Part shown: positions 20,667 to 30,446 of the stretch, piece after piece
How the letters are laid out: every line of letters starts with the position of its first letter
Numbering within the stretch: the stretch's first letter is position 1
NCBI GenBank assembly: GCA_022823865.1
Contig: JAJEHF010000065.1
Location: 89,418 to 153,417, forward strand
Length of the DNA stretch: 64,000 nucleotides
DNA from: Bryobacterales bacterium
Lineage (GTDB): Bacteria > Acidobacteriota > Terriglobia > Bryobacterales > UBA6623
Direction of reading: 5' to 3'
Made by a program: the position numbers and the translations under genes
The notes under the pieces: generated by a model
Told to the model about the DNA's origin: nothing
Database searches by the model: none
Seen by the model: the letters and a program-made list of their open reading frames with translations, nothing else

Positions 20667-21911
20667 ATGCATCGTCGTAGCTTTCTGAAGCTGGCACCCC
20701 TAGCGGCGGCAGCGCCGCACGCGCTCGCCGCAGCGCCCGTCGTGGAGGACGACCTCGAGATCACCGGCGTGCGCTTGGTGACCATGCGCCCGACGCGTCC
20801 GGTGCCCAGCTACGAGCCGTCGCCGGGATCGTGGTCAACCGGCGGCGTGGAAGTCGCGAACCCAGTCTCGATCTACCCGAAGTACAAGCCGATGCGCAGC
20901 CTGTTCCGCCCTTCCGGGCCGAGGGTTGGGAGCTTCTGGGTCGAGATCGACACCAACAAGGGCGTCAAGGGCTACGGCCCGGGCGGACCTGGCGGAGGCG
21001 TGATCGTGGAAGATCACCTGACCAGGCTGCTGATGGGCGAGAATCCGCTCGACATTCAGCGGCTGTGGGACATCATGTGGCGCTCGACGATGTCGTACGG
21101 CCGCAAGGGCGTCACCGTCAACGCGATCTCCGGCGTCGACATCGCACTGTGGGACATCGCCGGCAAGGTGCTGAACGCGCCGGTTTGGCGGCTTCTGGGC
21201 GGCAGGATCCATCCGCGGATCCCGTGCTATTGCACGGGCAACGACATCGAGCAGCACGTGGAGTTCGGCTACACGCGGCTGAAGCTGGCACTTCCCTACG
21301 GGCCCGCCGACGGCAGGCCGGGAATCCGCAAGAACGTCGAACTGGTCAAGCGCGCCCGCGAGGCCGTAGGCCGCGACGGCGACGTGATGATGGACTGCTG
21401 GATGGCTCTCACGGAGCGGTACACCCTGGAACTGGCCGAGGCCTTCGAGCCGTATAACGTCTACTGGATCGAAGAGGCACTGCCGCCGGACGACTTCGAG
21501 GGCTTCGGCCGGCTGCGCGAGCAGATCACCTCGACCCGGATCGTCACCGGCGAGCATGTCTACACGCGCTACGGCTTCCGGCAGTTGTTGCGTGTCAACG
21601 GGGCAGAGATCTGGCAGCCGGACATCCACTGGTGCGGCGGCATGAGCGAACTGATCAAGATCGCGCACATGGCAGCTGCGCACGACATTCCGGTGATTCC
21701 GCACGGCGGGGGCTCGCGCGACTCGGTCCATTTCATCTACGCCACGCCGAACTCGCCGTGGGCCGAGATGTTCATGCCGGCGCCCGGCGGACCCGACGTG
21801 GTGTACGAGCGCTACGAAGAGGACAACAACCTGACGCGGGGGCCGGAGGGGATCTACACGCGTCCCTCCGACGGTCCGGGCTTCGGCTGGGATCTCGAGC
21901 CCGCGGGGTGA
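20667..21911 (+). CDS. Enolase-superfamily dehydratase, TAT-exported, paralogue of upstream gene
   Basis: 414 residues, close paralogue of the preceding gene. ATG 20667 has a good Shine-Dalgarno (AGGGAGGA) 10 bases upstream and begins a twin-arginine signal (MHRRSFLKLAPLAAAAPHALA). Conserved sites: MMDCWMALTERYT, YWIEEALPPDDFEGF, TGEHVYTRYGF, WCGGMSEL and IPHGGGSRDS. The shared but diverged sequences suggest tandem duplication followed by divergence, perhaps to handle two sugar-acid stereoisomers. Only 5 bases separate it from the next ATG, so all three are likely one operon. Confidence 0.87.
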   Translation: MHRRSFLKLAPLAAAAPHALAAAPVVEDDLEITGVRLVTMRPTRPVPSYEPSPGSWSTGGVEVANPVSIYPKYKPMRSLFRPSGPRVGSFWVEIDTNKGVKGYGPGGPGGGVIVEDHLTRLLMGENPLDIQRLWDIMWRSTMSYGRKGVTVNAISGVDIALWDIAGKVLNAPVWRLLGGRIHPRIPCYCTGNDIEQHVEFGYTRLKLALPYGPADGRPGIRKNVELVKRAREAVGRDGDVMMDCWMALTERYTLELAEAFEPYNVYWIEEALPPDDFEGFGRLREQITSTRIVTGEHVYTRYGFRQLLRVNGAEIWQPDIHWCGGMSELIKIAHMAAAHDIPVIPHGGGSRDSVHFIYATPNSPWAEMFMPAPGGPDVVYERYEEDNNLTRGPEGIYTRPSDGPGFGWDLEPAG

Positions 21912-21916
21912 TTTCC

Positions 21917-23149
21917 ATGACCGAGATCAGCCGTCGGCACCTCCTCGGCCGGGCGTCGGCGGCGGCGCTCGGATCTTGCCTGCCGGCATTCCTTTCGGCA
22001 CAGCAGCGGAACCGGCAGTCCCGGGTCCGCATCACCAAGGTCGAGACCTTCCGGATCCGCATCCCGCCGGAGGACGGCCAGCCGCCCGACCCGTTCCGCA
22101 TCTACGGGTACCAAGTCAATCGCGTCCACACCGATTCCGGGATCGTCGGCACCTCATTCGTCCGGGGCGACACCGAGCTCATCGAGCGCTGGGCCAAGCC
22201 CACGCTCGAGGGCGAGGACCTGTTCGCCGTCGACCGCCACGTCCAGCGGCTCCAGATGCAGCGCGGCGAGTCCGGCGTACAGGGCTGGTCAGGCGTGGAG
22301 CATGCCATGTGGGACGCCATCGGGCGGGCGGCCGGACTGCCGGTGGCGCGACTGCTGGGCGGCTACCGCGACCGCTTGAAGGTGTACCGGACCTGCGTGT
22401 TCCCGGGCAAGCAGGACCAGTCCGACGTGCCGTACGAAACCCAGGCCGAGTACGCCGTCCGGCTCAAGGAAGCCGGGTACGGGGCCATGAAGGTACGCGC
22501 CTGGCGGCCCCGGCCGATGGACGACGTGGAGATGCTGGCCATCGCGCGGAAGGCCGTGGGTGAGGACTTCGAAATCATGTTCGACCGGACGGCGGTCCGC
22601 CCGGGATGGGTGTGGGACTACGACACGGCCCTGCAGGTGGCCCGCGGCATGGAGCGCTACAACGCGCGCTGGCTGGAGGAGCCGTTCGATGGCAACGACC
22701 TCGAGAGCCCCGCACGGCTGGCCGCCGAGGTCGACATTCCGATTACCGGAGGAGAGCTCGGCAAGGGCATTCACCAGTTCCTAGCGTTTCTGACGCACAA
22801 GACGTACGACGTGCTCCAGCCGGACACACGCATCTGCGGCGGCATCCTGACCGCCCGGAAGATCAGTATCCTGGCCGAGGCATTCCACGTCCCTTGCATC
22901 CAGCACGGCACGCAGGGCCTCTCGCTGGCTGGCTACATCCAAGCCGGATGCGCCATGCCGAACTGCGACTACCAAGAGATGATCGGGCAGCCGAACCTGC
23001 CGGATGAGCAGTGGTCGCCGGCGCTGCGGATCCTGCGCACGCCGCATGTCTTCGAGATCGAGGACGGCACCGTGCTACTCCCGGACCTGCCCGGACTGGG
23101 CCTTGACATCGACGAGGAGGCGATCGAGGAATACCGGGTCCGAGCCTGA
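21917..23149 (+). CDS. Enolase-superfamily enzyme, TAT-exported (MR/MLE subgroup)
   Basis: 410 residues from ATG 21917 (MTEISRRHLLGRASAAALGS, twin-arginine signal). It is more distant from the two upstream paralogues: the barrel has YGAMKVRAW (catalytic Lys region), EIMFDRTAVRPGW (metal Asp), WLEEPFDGNDL (Glu), ITGGELGKGI (Glu) and CIQHGTQGLSLAG (His). It resembles the mandelate-racemase/galactonate-dehydratase subgroup rather than rhamnonate dehydratase. The in-frame upstream extension to 21632 lies inside the previous gene and is not used. Confidence 0.86.
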   Translation: MTEISRRHLLGRASAAALGSCLPAFLSAQQRNRQSRVRITKVETFRIRIPPEDGQPPDPFRIYGYQVNRVHTDSGIVGTSFVRGDTELIERWAKPTLEGEDLFAVDRHVQRLQMQRGESGVQGWSGVEHAMWDAIGRAAGLPVARLLGGYRDRLKVYRTCVFPGKQDQSDVPYETQAEYAVRLKEAGYGAMKVRAWRPRPMDDVEMLAIARKAVGEDFEIMFDRTAVRPGWVWDYDTALQVARGMERYNARWLEEPFDGNDLESPARLAAEVDIPITGGELGKGIHQFLAFLTHKTYDVLQPDTRICGGILTARKISILAEAFHVPCIQHGTQGLSLAGYIQAGCAMPNCDYQEMIGQPNLPDEQWSPALRILRTPHVFEIEDGTVLLPDLPGLGLDIDEEAIEEYRVRA

Positions 23150-23229
23150 CTGGGCGGCAAGCGGCCCCGAGCGATGACAACTGAGCGGCGAGTCTCGCAA
23201 TCGCCAGAGCTTGCCAGACCTGATCCGGA

Positions 23230-24048
23230 CTACTTGGGGCGTCGCTTCTGATCAAGCATCCAGGCAATAACTTCGGGGTCTTCGTACGTACGTCTTGCGA
23301 TGGCGTGTCCTACGCCCGCATACTCCGTATAGCGCGGATTGCCGGAGTTGCCTTGGATCGCGGCGACCATTCGTTTGGCCAGAGGCGCCGTGCTGATGTG
23401 GTCCGTTTCGCCCTGAAACAGCCATACGCCCATCCTGGCCAGCACAGGGGCGTCTTCAAGCACGATCGTGGCGGAGCCGGACACCGCCGCGACGGCGGCA
23501 ACCCGCTCGGGATGGAGCGCGGCGTATCGGATAGACCCCTCTCCGCCCATCGAAGAGCCAGTGATCACCACTCTGTCCGTGTCGACCGCAAATTCCGCGA
23601 TGACCGCATCAATCAACGAGGTAATGTGATCCTCTGCATCGGGGACCGGATCGCGCCCGTGACGCTCCAGACGCCAGCTGGACTGAACGGGGTCCGCTGG
23701 CATGGGAGACCAGATTTTGCCCTCCGGGCACCGGGGAAAGGCTACGAGTGCCGGAAACCGATCGGGGTGCTTGCGGACGTGCTGCACAAGGGGCTGCCTG
23801 TTGAAGCGCTCGGTGAGAGCATTCCCGTTGTTGTCGCCGTTCCCTCCTCCACCATGCAGGAAGACAATCAGCGGCCAGCTCTTCGAGTCGTCGTAGTCCG
23901 GCGGCACATATAGCGCTGCCGTACGCTCCGCGCCCTCCACCGTGAACGCAAAGTTCACGAAGCCCGTGCTGGCGGATTCGTCATCAGCAGCGTGGGCGCT
24001 GGCGCCCATCAACACCAAGAGCAATAGAGCTGTGTACTTGCTTCTCAT
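23230..24048 (-). CDS. Exported PHB-depolymerase-like esterase
   Basis: 272 residues with signal peptide MRSKYTALLLLVLMGASAHAA. FLHGGGGNGDNNG is the oxyanion loop, GSSMGGEGS the nucleophile elbow, and FQGETDHIST and AGVGHAIARR the acid and His regions. It is a shorter relative of the EF-hand esterases at 3764-4732 and 25515-26477 and lacks the calcium loop. Transcribed against the enolase operon and the mannonate-dehydratase-like gene. Confidence 0.83.
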   Translation of the reverse strand: MRSKYTALLLLVLMGASAHAADDESASTGFVNFAFTVEGAERTAALYVPPDYDDSKSWPLIVFLHGGGGNGDNNGNALTERFNRQPLVQHVRKHPDRFPALVAFPRCPEGKIWSPMPADPVQSSWRLERHGRDPVPDAEDHITSLIDAVIAEFAVDTDRVVITGSSMGGEGSIRYAALHPERVAAVAAVSGSATIVLEDAPVLARMGVWLFQGETDHISTAPLAKRMVAAIQGNSGNPRYTEYAGVGHAIARRTYEDPEVIAWMLDQKRRPK

Positions 24049-24236
24049 GGTTGCCTTTTTGATCGGCCGCCCAGCGTTACCCGACGCCTTGGTGCCGTGG
24101 GAACCCCAATCTAGGTGCTCGTCATTCTACCGCCAGATACGAGAATCCAATTGATGTAATGTACTCGGCAGTCGCAGCGATATCGGACGCATGAGCGACC
24201 GCAGCGACGATAGGATTGATGCGAGAGGAGGGTGCC

Positions 24237-25400
24237 ATGAAGGTGACAAGGAGAGGTCTGGGGAATGCGGCCCTAGGCGGGGCCGCGATTGGACTGGCGC
24301 CCGCCGCGGCACAGCAGCTGTCCCGCTGGGATCCCTTGGTGCCGGGCACGGAAGCGCCGCGGGCGAAAGAGTGGATGGACCGGCCCGATACAACGCCCCT
24401 GCAGTTGGCGCCGGCAGATCCCTTTGCGCCAGGTGCGGGAATCGGACTCGGGCATCGCTTTCCGCCGCAGCCCGAGCCGGAGGTCTATGACTTCTATCGC
24501 GCGTCAGGGATCGAATACGGCAGCGTGCTGGCGCGCTTGGGAGAAGTCAACTACGACTGGATGGCTCGCATGAAGGAGCAGATGGAGGAACGCGGCGTCC
24601 GTTTGCTGAACGTGAACGTCGTCGGACTGCATTGCGACCCGGTCATCGTCTTGGGGCTCTCCGGTGTCGAGGAGAAGCTGGACCTTTACCGTCAGTTCCT
24701 GCGCGATGCAGGCAAGGCGGGAATCCCGTACACAACGTACGGGCACATGGCGAACCTGAGACTGCGGTACGGGGTGACGGCGCGCGTTCCGACCCGCGGG
24801 CAGCGGGCGCGCCAGTTTGATGCGAGGGTGGCAAGCAGCTTCCCTCTCTCGCACGACCGCAGATACTCGGAGGACGAGATCTGGAAGTCATTCACGCGAT
24901 TTGCGAACGCCGTCGTTCCTGTCGCCGAAGAGGCCGGCGTGCGCATCGGTCTTCATCCTGACGACCCGCCCTTGCCGTCCCTTGGCGGCGTGGCGCGGGT
25001 GTTCCGCAACTACGAGGGCTACAGGCGCGCTCTCGAGATCACCGACAGCCCAAACTTCGGATACTGCTTCTGCATGGGCACGTGGGCGGAAGGAGGCGAG
25101 AGCACGGGCAAGTCGGTGATCGCGATGATCCGAGAGTTCGCGCCCCAGGGAAAGATCTTCAAGGTGCACTTTCGCAACGTGGACGGGCCCATGCCGCGGT
25201 TCACCGAGACCTTCGTCGATGACGGCTACATCGACATGATCGAGGCGCTCAGGGAACTGCGAAGGGCAAACTTTAACGGCGTCATCGTGCCCGACCATGT
25301 CCCGGGAGGGAAGCCCATGGGCGACAGCAACACGGCCTACACGGTGGGCTACATGCGGGCATTGAGGGATGTCATCAACCGTGAGTTCGCGGAGGGATAA
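24237..25400 (+). CDS. Mannonate dehydratase (UxuA)-like protein, TAT-type N-terminus
   Basis: 387 residues from ATG 24237, with GAGAGGAGGG as a strong Shine-Dalgarno. The N-terminus MKVTRRGLGNAALGGAAIGLAPAAAQ is a twin-arginine signal. The core has UxuA-like TIM-barrel segments: RIGLHPDDPP, CFCMGTWAEGG, KVHFRNVDGP and IVPDHVPGG, which place the metal-binding His, Cys and Asp residues. UxuA makes 2-keto-3-deoxy-D-gluconate from D-mannonate. An exported form would be odd, so the specific reaction stays tentative. It fits the neighbouring sulfatase and sugar-acid dehydratases. Confidence 0.85.
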   Translation: MKVTRRGLGNAALGGAAIGLAPAAAQQLSRWDPLVPGTEAPRAKEWMDRPDTTPLQLAPADPFAPGAGIGLGHRFPPQPEPEVYDFYRASGIEYGSVLARLGEVNYDWMARMKEQMEERGVRLLNVNVVGLHCDPVIVLGLSGVEEKLDLYRQFLRDAGKAGIPYTTYGHMANLRLRYGVTARVPTRGQRARQFDARVASSFPLSHDRRYSEDEIWKSFTRFANAVVPVAEEAGVRIGLHPDDPPLPSLGGVARVFRNYEGYRRALEITDSPNFGYCFCMGTWAEGGESTGKSVIAMIREFAPQGKIFKVHFRNVDGPMPRFTETFVDDGYIDMIEALRELRRANFNGVIVPDHVPGGKPMGDSNTAYTVGYMRALRDVINREFAEG

Positions 25401-25514
25401 CTGCAGGCGGTCGTCCTAGCAGAGCGTTCTCCGCTCCGCCCCTTGAATCCCAAGTCCAAGGCTGCCCGGCTCGCTGCTACGGGGCGCTATACTCCTGCCG
25501 TGCCCCAGTTTCCG

Positions 25515-26477
25515 ATGCGACTGTTGATCGTTGTCCTTGTGTCCCTGGCATGCGCTTCCGTTGCTTATGCGGACGTAGGGAGCGAACTCCAGAGGATGCT
25601 CGCCAGCCATCCGGACGCTGATGCCAACGGAGACGGCGCTCTCTCCGAGGACGAAGCCGCACAGTACATCTTCAAGACGAGACAACGCGGCCGCATGAAC
25701 CGCGGGCCGGGCATCCGAAACCGCGCCCTGATCGACGCGTACGAAGCGCGCTCGCATGGGTCCATGCCGTACCGCCTCATGAAGCCCCTTCTCATCGAAC
25801 CCGGGAAGCGCTATCCGCTGATAGTCAGTCTTCACGGCTCCGGCGGCGTCGGCGACGACAACCTGAGCAATCTGCGGTTCTGGAATGGAGTCATGGCCCA
25901 GCCGGATTGGCGGCGGAAGTACCCGAGCTTCGTCCTGGTTCCACAACGAAGGCCCGGAGGAATCTGGGGGCCGAAACCCGACGTGCCCGGAACCGAGGAT
26001 CTGTTTGTCCGCGACGATTTGACCGGGGCCTTCGAGATCATCGAGCTGCTTCGACAGGAATTCCCGATCGATTCAGATCGCATCTACGCGCTGGGCTCTT
26101 CAGGGGGCGGTGCGGGCACTTGGAATATCGTCTTCGCTCGACCAGACATGTTTGCAGCTGCGATTCCCGTATGCGGGCGCTTCAATCCCGCCTACGCGCC
26201 CCGATTGGCGCAGCTGCCCGTCTGGGTGTTCCACGGCGATGCCGACCCGCTCATCTCGGTCGAGTTTTCGCGCAGCGCGTTCGCCGCCCTGCGTGAGGCT
26301 GGAGGGGATATCAAATACACCGAACTGCGGGGTGTCAAGCATTCGTCGTGGATCCAGGCCTTTACCTATGCCGGCGACGACGAGTCGAAGGGATACGTGA
26401 CCCGGCTTGGAAACGCAAAATCCGATTCCACCTCCGACGTCTGGGAGTGGCTCTTTGCGCGCAGGAAGAACCAGTGA
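25515..26477 (+). CDS. Exported alpha/beta-hydrolase esterase with EF-hand
   Basis: 320 residues from ATG 25515 (MRLLIVVLVSLACASVAYA signal peptide); a GTG at 25500 is also possible. DADANGDGALSEDE is an EF-hand loop, followed by the hydrolase core: SLHGSGGVGDDN, GSSGGGAGT (nucleophile; the elbow is GSSGG rather than GSSMGG), VFHGDADPLIS and LRGVKHSSW. It is a paralogue of 3764-4732, with matching length and domain order. It lies about 115 bases after the mannonate-dehydratase-like gene. Confidence 0.85.
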   Translation: MRLLIVVLVSLACASVAYADVGSELQRMLASHPDADANGDGALSEDEAAQYIFKTRQRGRMNRGPGIRNRALIDAYEARSHGSMPYRLMKPLLIEPGKRYPLIVSLHGSGGVGDDNLSNLRFWNGVMAQPDWRRKYPSFVLVPQRRPGGIWGPKPDVPGTEDLFVRDDLTGAFEIIELLRQEFPIDSDRIYALGSSGGGAGTWNIVFARPDMFAAAIPVCGRFNPAYAPRLAQLPVWVFHGDADPLISVEFSRSAFAALREAGGDIKYTELRGVKHSSWIQAFTYAGDDESKGYVTRLGNAKSDSTSDVWEWLFARRKNQ

Positions 26478-26520
26478 GCGCGCACGGGGCCTAGACGGAC
26501 CTCCCGCCCCTTTCGGCGCT

Positions 26521-27744
26521 CTACCGAACCTCTTGGTAATCCGAACTAGCGGTCAGGTCGCCGCTGCGGACGTTCACAAACCACGCCGTTACGGCATCGG
26601 GAAGGTCTGCGGTCACTCGCCAAGTATCGCCGTCGCGAGAGAGGCTCGCGGGTGACTGGACCCACTTTCGGGAGCCTGTGAAACCCCCATCGCTTGTCCA
26701 GACGAGCGACGCGCTATCGAGCGGCTTGGCGGCCGTCATCTCGATGCGCACGCTGTCGTCGGAGAGGTCGGATTCCCCCTGGACCAGCCAGGGCTCGCCC
26801 GAGTAAACGACGCTGTCGGCAAAGGCGTAACTGTCCGGCGGAGTCCATCCCGCCCTGTGGCTATGGCCCATGCCAGGAATCAGAGAGACCATGCGCGGGC
26901 CCGGGGCGGAGCGATAGCTGGCGGCCTGGCTGTCTAGAGGAAAGGCTGCGTCGCCGGGCCACGAGAGCCACAGCACGGAAGTTCGCACGCGATCCATGCG
27001 CACCATCGGATCCCAGACCTCGCGGTAGAGTCGGTTGCTGCCGAGGACCTCGCCCCAATGGTTGGCAGAGTCGAACAGGTGCCCGCATCCATAGGTGGGA
27101 ATCGCGAACGCGAAGCGCGCGTCGATACCGATGACAGTGCTGGTGATGACTCCGCCCCACGAGATTCCCATGAGCCCGACCTTGTCGGCATCAACTTGCG
27201 GCAACGACCGCAGCAGCGAATTCGCGAGCACCGTGTCCGCCACCGCGTGGTACATCCACTGATCCCTGAAGGGCTCGGAGGAGTCAGCGTAGATCCCGTC
27301 GCGCTTGGGACCGGCCCAAGCATGTCGCTTCCAAGACCGCCTGGCACCTGCGGGGACCTGCTCGGCCTCGTCCGTCTGGCCCTCAACGGCAATCGAGATA
27401 GCGGCATAACCGCGTGCAGTCCATTTCTCGACCCATTCCCGAAAGGCCGTGCCACCTCCTCCATGGACAAGCACGATGGCGGGAACCTTGCCATCGCGAT
27501 CCTCCGGCAGTCCCAACCAAGCAAAGACTCGGGTCGCTCTGCCCTTCCATTGCAGCCCTTCGAAGTAAATCGCCTCGATGCCGCCGTCGCTGGCGAAGCC
27601 TTCAGCTGGGAATCGGGCAGGCGGCGCCGTAAGGTTGCCGAGCTCGAGCACCAGCCGGCGCTCTTCGGAGAAGTCGCCCGCAGCGGCGAGAGAGGCCGCC
27701 GGGATCAGCAATGCGGCCAAGAACCGGAGAGGCGTGAGTCGCAT
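26521..27744 (-). CDS. Exported acetylxylan-esterase-like alpha/beta-hydrolase with C-terminal domain
   Basis: 407 residues from ATG 27744 (MRLTPLRFLAALLIPAASLAAAG). Motifs: VLVHGGGGTAFREWVEKW (oxyanion), GISWGGVITS (nucleophile), WPGDAAFP (acid) and GMGHSHRAGW (His). The last 100 residues form an extra beta-rich domain (SLVWTSDGGFTGSRKW...), as in acetylxylan-esterase/PhoPQ-activated-like proteins. Its ATG overlaps the TAA of the upstream ThuA-like reading frame as TAATG, provided that frame is restored past its frameshift, so the two genes were coupled. Confidence 0.83.
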   Translation of the reverse strand: MRLTPLRFLAALLIPAASLAAAGDFSEERRLVLELGNLTAPPARFPAEGFASDGGIEAIYFEGLQWKGRATRVFAWLGLPEDRDGKVPAIVLVHGGGGTAFREWVEKWTARGYAAISIAVEGQTDEAEQVPAGARRSWKRHAWAGPKRDGIYADSSEPFRDQWMYHAVADTVLANSLLRSLPQVDADKVGLMGISWGGVITSTVIGIDARFAFAIPTYGCGHLFDSANHWGEVLGSNRLYREVWDPMVRMDRVRTSVLWLSWPGDAAFPLDSQAASYRSAPGPRMVSLIPGMGHSHRAGWTPPDSYAFADSVVYSGEPWLVQGESDLSDDSVRIEMTAAKPLDSASLVWTSDGGFTGSRKWVQSPASLSRDGDTWRVTADLPDAVTAWFVNVRSGDLTASSDYQEVR

Positions 27745-28612
27745 TAACCGGATTCTCGCAAGAGCCAGCGCACGGCGTTTTGCTGCAGCTTCACGTATTC
27801 GGGATTCCACAGCACGGTCAGCAGGTGTCCCGGAGACATGTAGCAGACCCGGCCGTCGCCGTAGTCGTAGGCCCATCCCCAGGAGCCGTCGGGCCCATCC
27901 CCCGGTAGTCCAAGCTCTCCGGGTTTACTGTTTCGAGGAAGACGTGCGCAGGATCCTTGTCGTACTCCATGTAGTGCTGCTCGCCAGTGACGATGAAGTC
28001 ACTGACACCCTGCGTTATCGCGTGAGTCGGATCGCGAACGCGAACGCTATAGGTCCGAATCGGAGGGTGCCCGGCGTATGCAGCTCCCAGCACGTGCCGA
28101 AAGTCCGGGTCGGTGAGGCCGACGTGGGTGGTGTTATGGAGAAACAGTGCCGCGCCGCCACTGTCGACAAACTCTCGCACCGCCCGGCCCTGCTCCGGCT
28201 TCATCCAGAAAGCCGGTTTCGCTTCCGTAACCGGCACGGGTGGCTCGGAGATCAGTTCCGGACTGCCCGTGGCGAGCCAGCCAGCATTCGTGCGCTCGTT
28301 CGGATAGCCGTCCGGCCATACCATGCCATCGCGCAGAATCACCAGTAGCTTGTAGCCCGCGAGAGTCTCGGCAGTGAGCCGTTTCGTCTCGTCGCAAAAT
28401 TCGATGGTGATCCCGAGCGGCTCGGCTAGAGTCTTGCTCAAACCCGTCCGGATGTAGTCGGAGTTGTGGTTGCGATCCCCAATCAAGGCAAATGCATCGG
28501 CCTTCGGAGCCGGATCGTCCGCAGCCAGCTTGGGAGGTTCCTGCCTATTGCAGGACTGCAGCGCCAGGATCGTCGCGAACACTCCGAGAAGCATGTACCG
28601 CGAGTCGGCCAT
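27744..28612 (-). pseudogene. ThuA-like lipoprotein, frameshifted near the 3' end
   Basis: ThuA-like protein with a lipobox (FATILALQSCNRQ). The published-frame product ends at 27818 with a low-complexity tail (TTTATAGSATCLRDTC). One base missing from the five-C run at 27899-27903 explains this: restoring it gives DGPDGSWGWAYDYGDG followed by VCYMSPGHLLTVLWNPE, a typical ThuA end, terminating in TAA at 27744-27746, which overlaps the next gene's ATG. So the gene is either a recent pseudogene or carries a one-base sequence or assembly error. Body motifs ALIGDRNHNSDYI and LFLHNTTHVG support the family. Confidence 0.78.
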
Positions 28613-28909
28613 CGGCCGGAAGTGTACCGCACCCGGGCGCCATGCGGAGGACGGGAATCAACTCGAACGCGCTCAAAAAGGTGCCGCGTATCTTCTCGTG
28701 CAGGGGGATGCAGGGAACCGGACGGAGGTACCCTGGCGCACTCCACTGCTCGGAGAGCGCGGGTGCGTGGAACGGAAGACGAAGATCGAGTCGGTACCTG
28801 CGATTTGATTAGCCAAGGCGATGGCCGTGGCCTCACCTCCTACGGGTCACGAGAGCGTCGCGACACTCGTTCCAGAGTTCTCCGTCGGGCAGCTTCTACG
28901 TCTGTGCAG

Positions 28910-30100
28910 CTACTTCTCGTAATGCTTGTAGGGAATCAACTCGATCTCGTGCTCGCGAACGAAGCGTTGGAAGCGCTGCTGCTCGTCCCAGTCGGTCTTG
29001 TCGGCGTATTTGCTTTCCTGAATCGCCAGACGGTTGGGGTTTATGCGCTTGTGCGGCAGCTCGACTTGCGGTTCCGGCCCCAGCAATCCGACTTCTTGCA
29101 AGAACTTGTCAACGCTGGCGGTGGTGTACTCGATGTGCGGAGAGTTGTTGTACCAGCTGTGGACTTCGCCCTTGTATACGTAGTCGTGCGTTAGCAGGCC
29201 CATCTCGCGCGATTTCGCGATCCACCGAATCTGCTGTGGATAGAACGCGTCCCGAGTGCCGAACATGATGATGTTCGGCGGCGACTCTTCGTCGAGTTGC
29301 TCGATTGCCGAAATCAGGTGATAGAGGTCTTCGAACTCGCGCGGGTCCCGCCCCATCATGGCCATCTCTTCCTCGATGTGCCGCGCGTTCAGAGGCTCGA
29401 AGAAATCGACGAAGGGATTGTAGAGGATCATTGCGGCCGGCTTGACCGACAAGTTGGGATCCTCGCCCTCGCCGATGAAGCCGGCGTCAGCGAACTGCCG
29501 GGTGTCCAGCGTGCTGATCACGGACGCCATCGCACCGCCCGCCGAGCCGCCTCCCACCGCGATCTTCTCAGCGTTGATGCCGAACTCTCGAACGCGGGAC
29601 TTGAGCCAGCGCATCGCGCTGACTCCGTCCTCAATCGCAATGTGCGGCAAGGCGTCGTCGAGATCGGAGACGCGGTACTCCGGGCGGGCGCACACCATGC
29701 CGCGCTTCGTGAAGTAGTCACATTGCCGCAGGAACTGGTTCGCGCTGCCTTGCGTAAAGCCGCCCCCGTGCCACAGCACCAGAGCCGCGCGCTCGTCCGT
29801 CGGCGCCCAGCCCGGGGGGAAGTCGATATAGATCTTGAGATCGCGCGTCGGGGTTTCCTTGAAGACGAAGGTCTTCGTGTGACGGTTCTCGCCGCCGGGC
29901 CGATACTGCGCCTTGCGCAACCGCTCGCGCATCGGTTTGGCGTACTTGGTGTAGATCTCTTGAAGCCTCGCTTCCCGGTTCTCATCGCCAAGATTCCTGA
30001 CCATCTCCCGCAACTGCATTCGGGTAACGGGTTGGGCCGCTGAAGCCAGCGCAGCGAGCAGCGCGATGGCAGCGGCGGTCGCGATCGGTTTGAGGTCCAT
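28910..30100 (-). CDS. Exported alpha/beta-hydrolase (HSL-type)
   Basis: 396 residues from ATG 30100 (MDLKPIATAAAIALLAALASAAQ signal peptide). The HSL-type signature is WHGGGFTQGSANQF with nucleophile GGGSAGGAMAS; MFGTRDAFYP supplies the acid and YKGEVHSW the histidine. An N-terminal helical segment (LREMVRNLGDENREARLQEIYTKY) precedes the core. The C-terminus is highly charged (KYADKTDWDEQQRFQRFVREHE). Probably a carboxylesterase; substrate unknown. Confidence 0.83.
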   Translation of the reverse strand: MDLKPIATAAAIALLAALASAAQPVTRMQLREMVRNLGDENREARLQEIYTKYAKPMRERLRKAQYRPGGENRHTKTFVFKETPTRDLKIYIDFPPGWAPTDERAALVLWHGGGFTQGSANQFLRQCDYFTKRGMVCARPEYRVSDLDDALPHIAIEDGVSAMRWLKSRVREFGINAEKIAVGGGSAGGAMASVISTLDTRQFADAGFIGEGEDPNLSVKPAAMILYNPFVDFFEPLNARHIEEEMAMMGRDPREFEDLYHLISAIEQLDEESPPNIIMFGTRDAFYPQQIRWIAKSREMGLLTHDYVYKGEVHSWYNNSPHIEYTTASVDKFLQEVGLLGPEPQVELPHKRINPNRLAIQESKYADKTDWDEQQRFQRFVREHEIELIPYKHYEK

Positions 30101-30446
30101 ACTTTCGCCCACTCCAAGGTCAGTCTGCCCGACTGGGGGATGCCGTGTCCACCGAGGCTGCGAAGTTGAAGTCGACTTGCCCAAGTGTCTCCACTGTGCG
30201 GCTTGGGGCGGACGAACCGTGGCTCAGCCCTTCCCAATCGGAGGGCGCTAATGGCCGGATTTCACGCGGGTTTCAAGACATATGGCCGCTAGACCTGCTC
30301 CCCAAGCTGTCACACCAGTTGGTCAGCACAGATGGGAGCCTGATGGACGGAAGGCACGTGGCATGGGCTAGACCTTGCGGCTGAACCGTCCCTTGGGGAT
30401 CAAGCGACCGTGTGTGTCCGACAACCGCGCAAGATAGGGGAACTAA
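30101..30446. other. Intergenic region
   Basis: About 346 bases between the esterase and an AT-richer gene pair. No gene, tRNA or strong terminator was recognised. The base composition shifts from GC-rich to more AT-rich near here. Confidence 0.4.
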
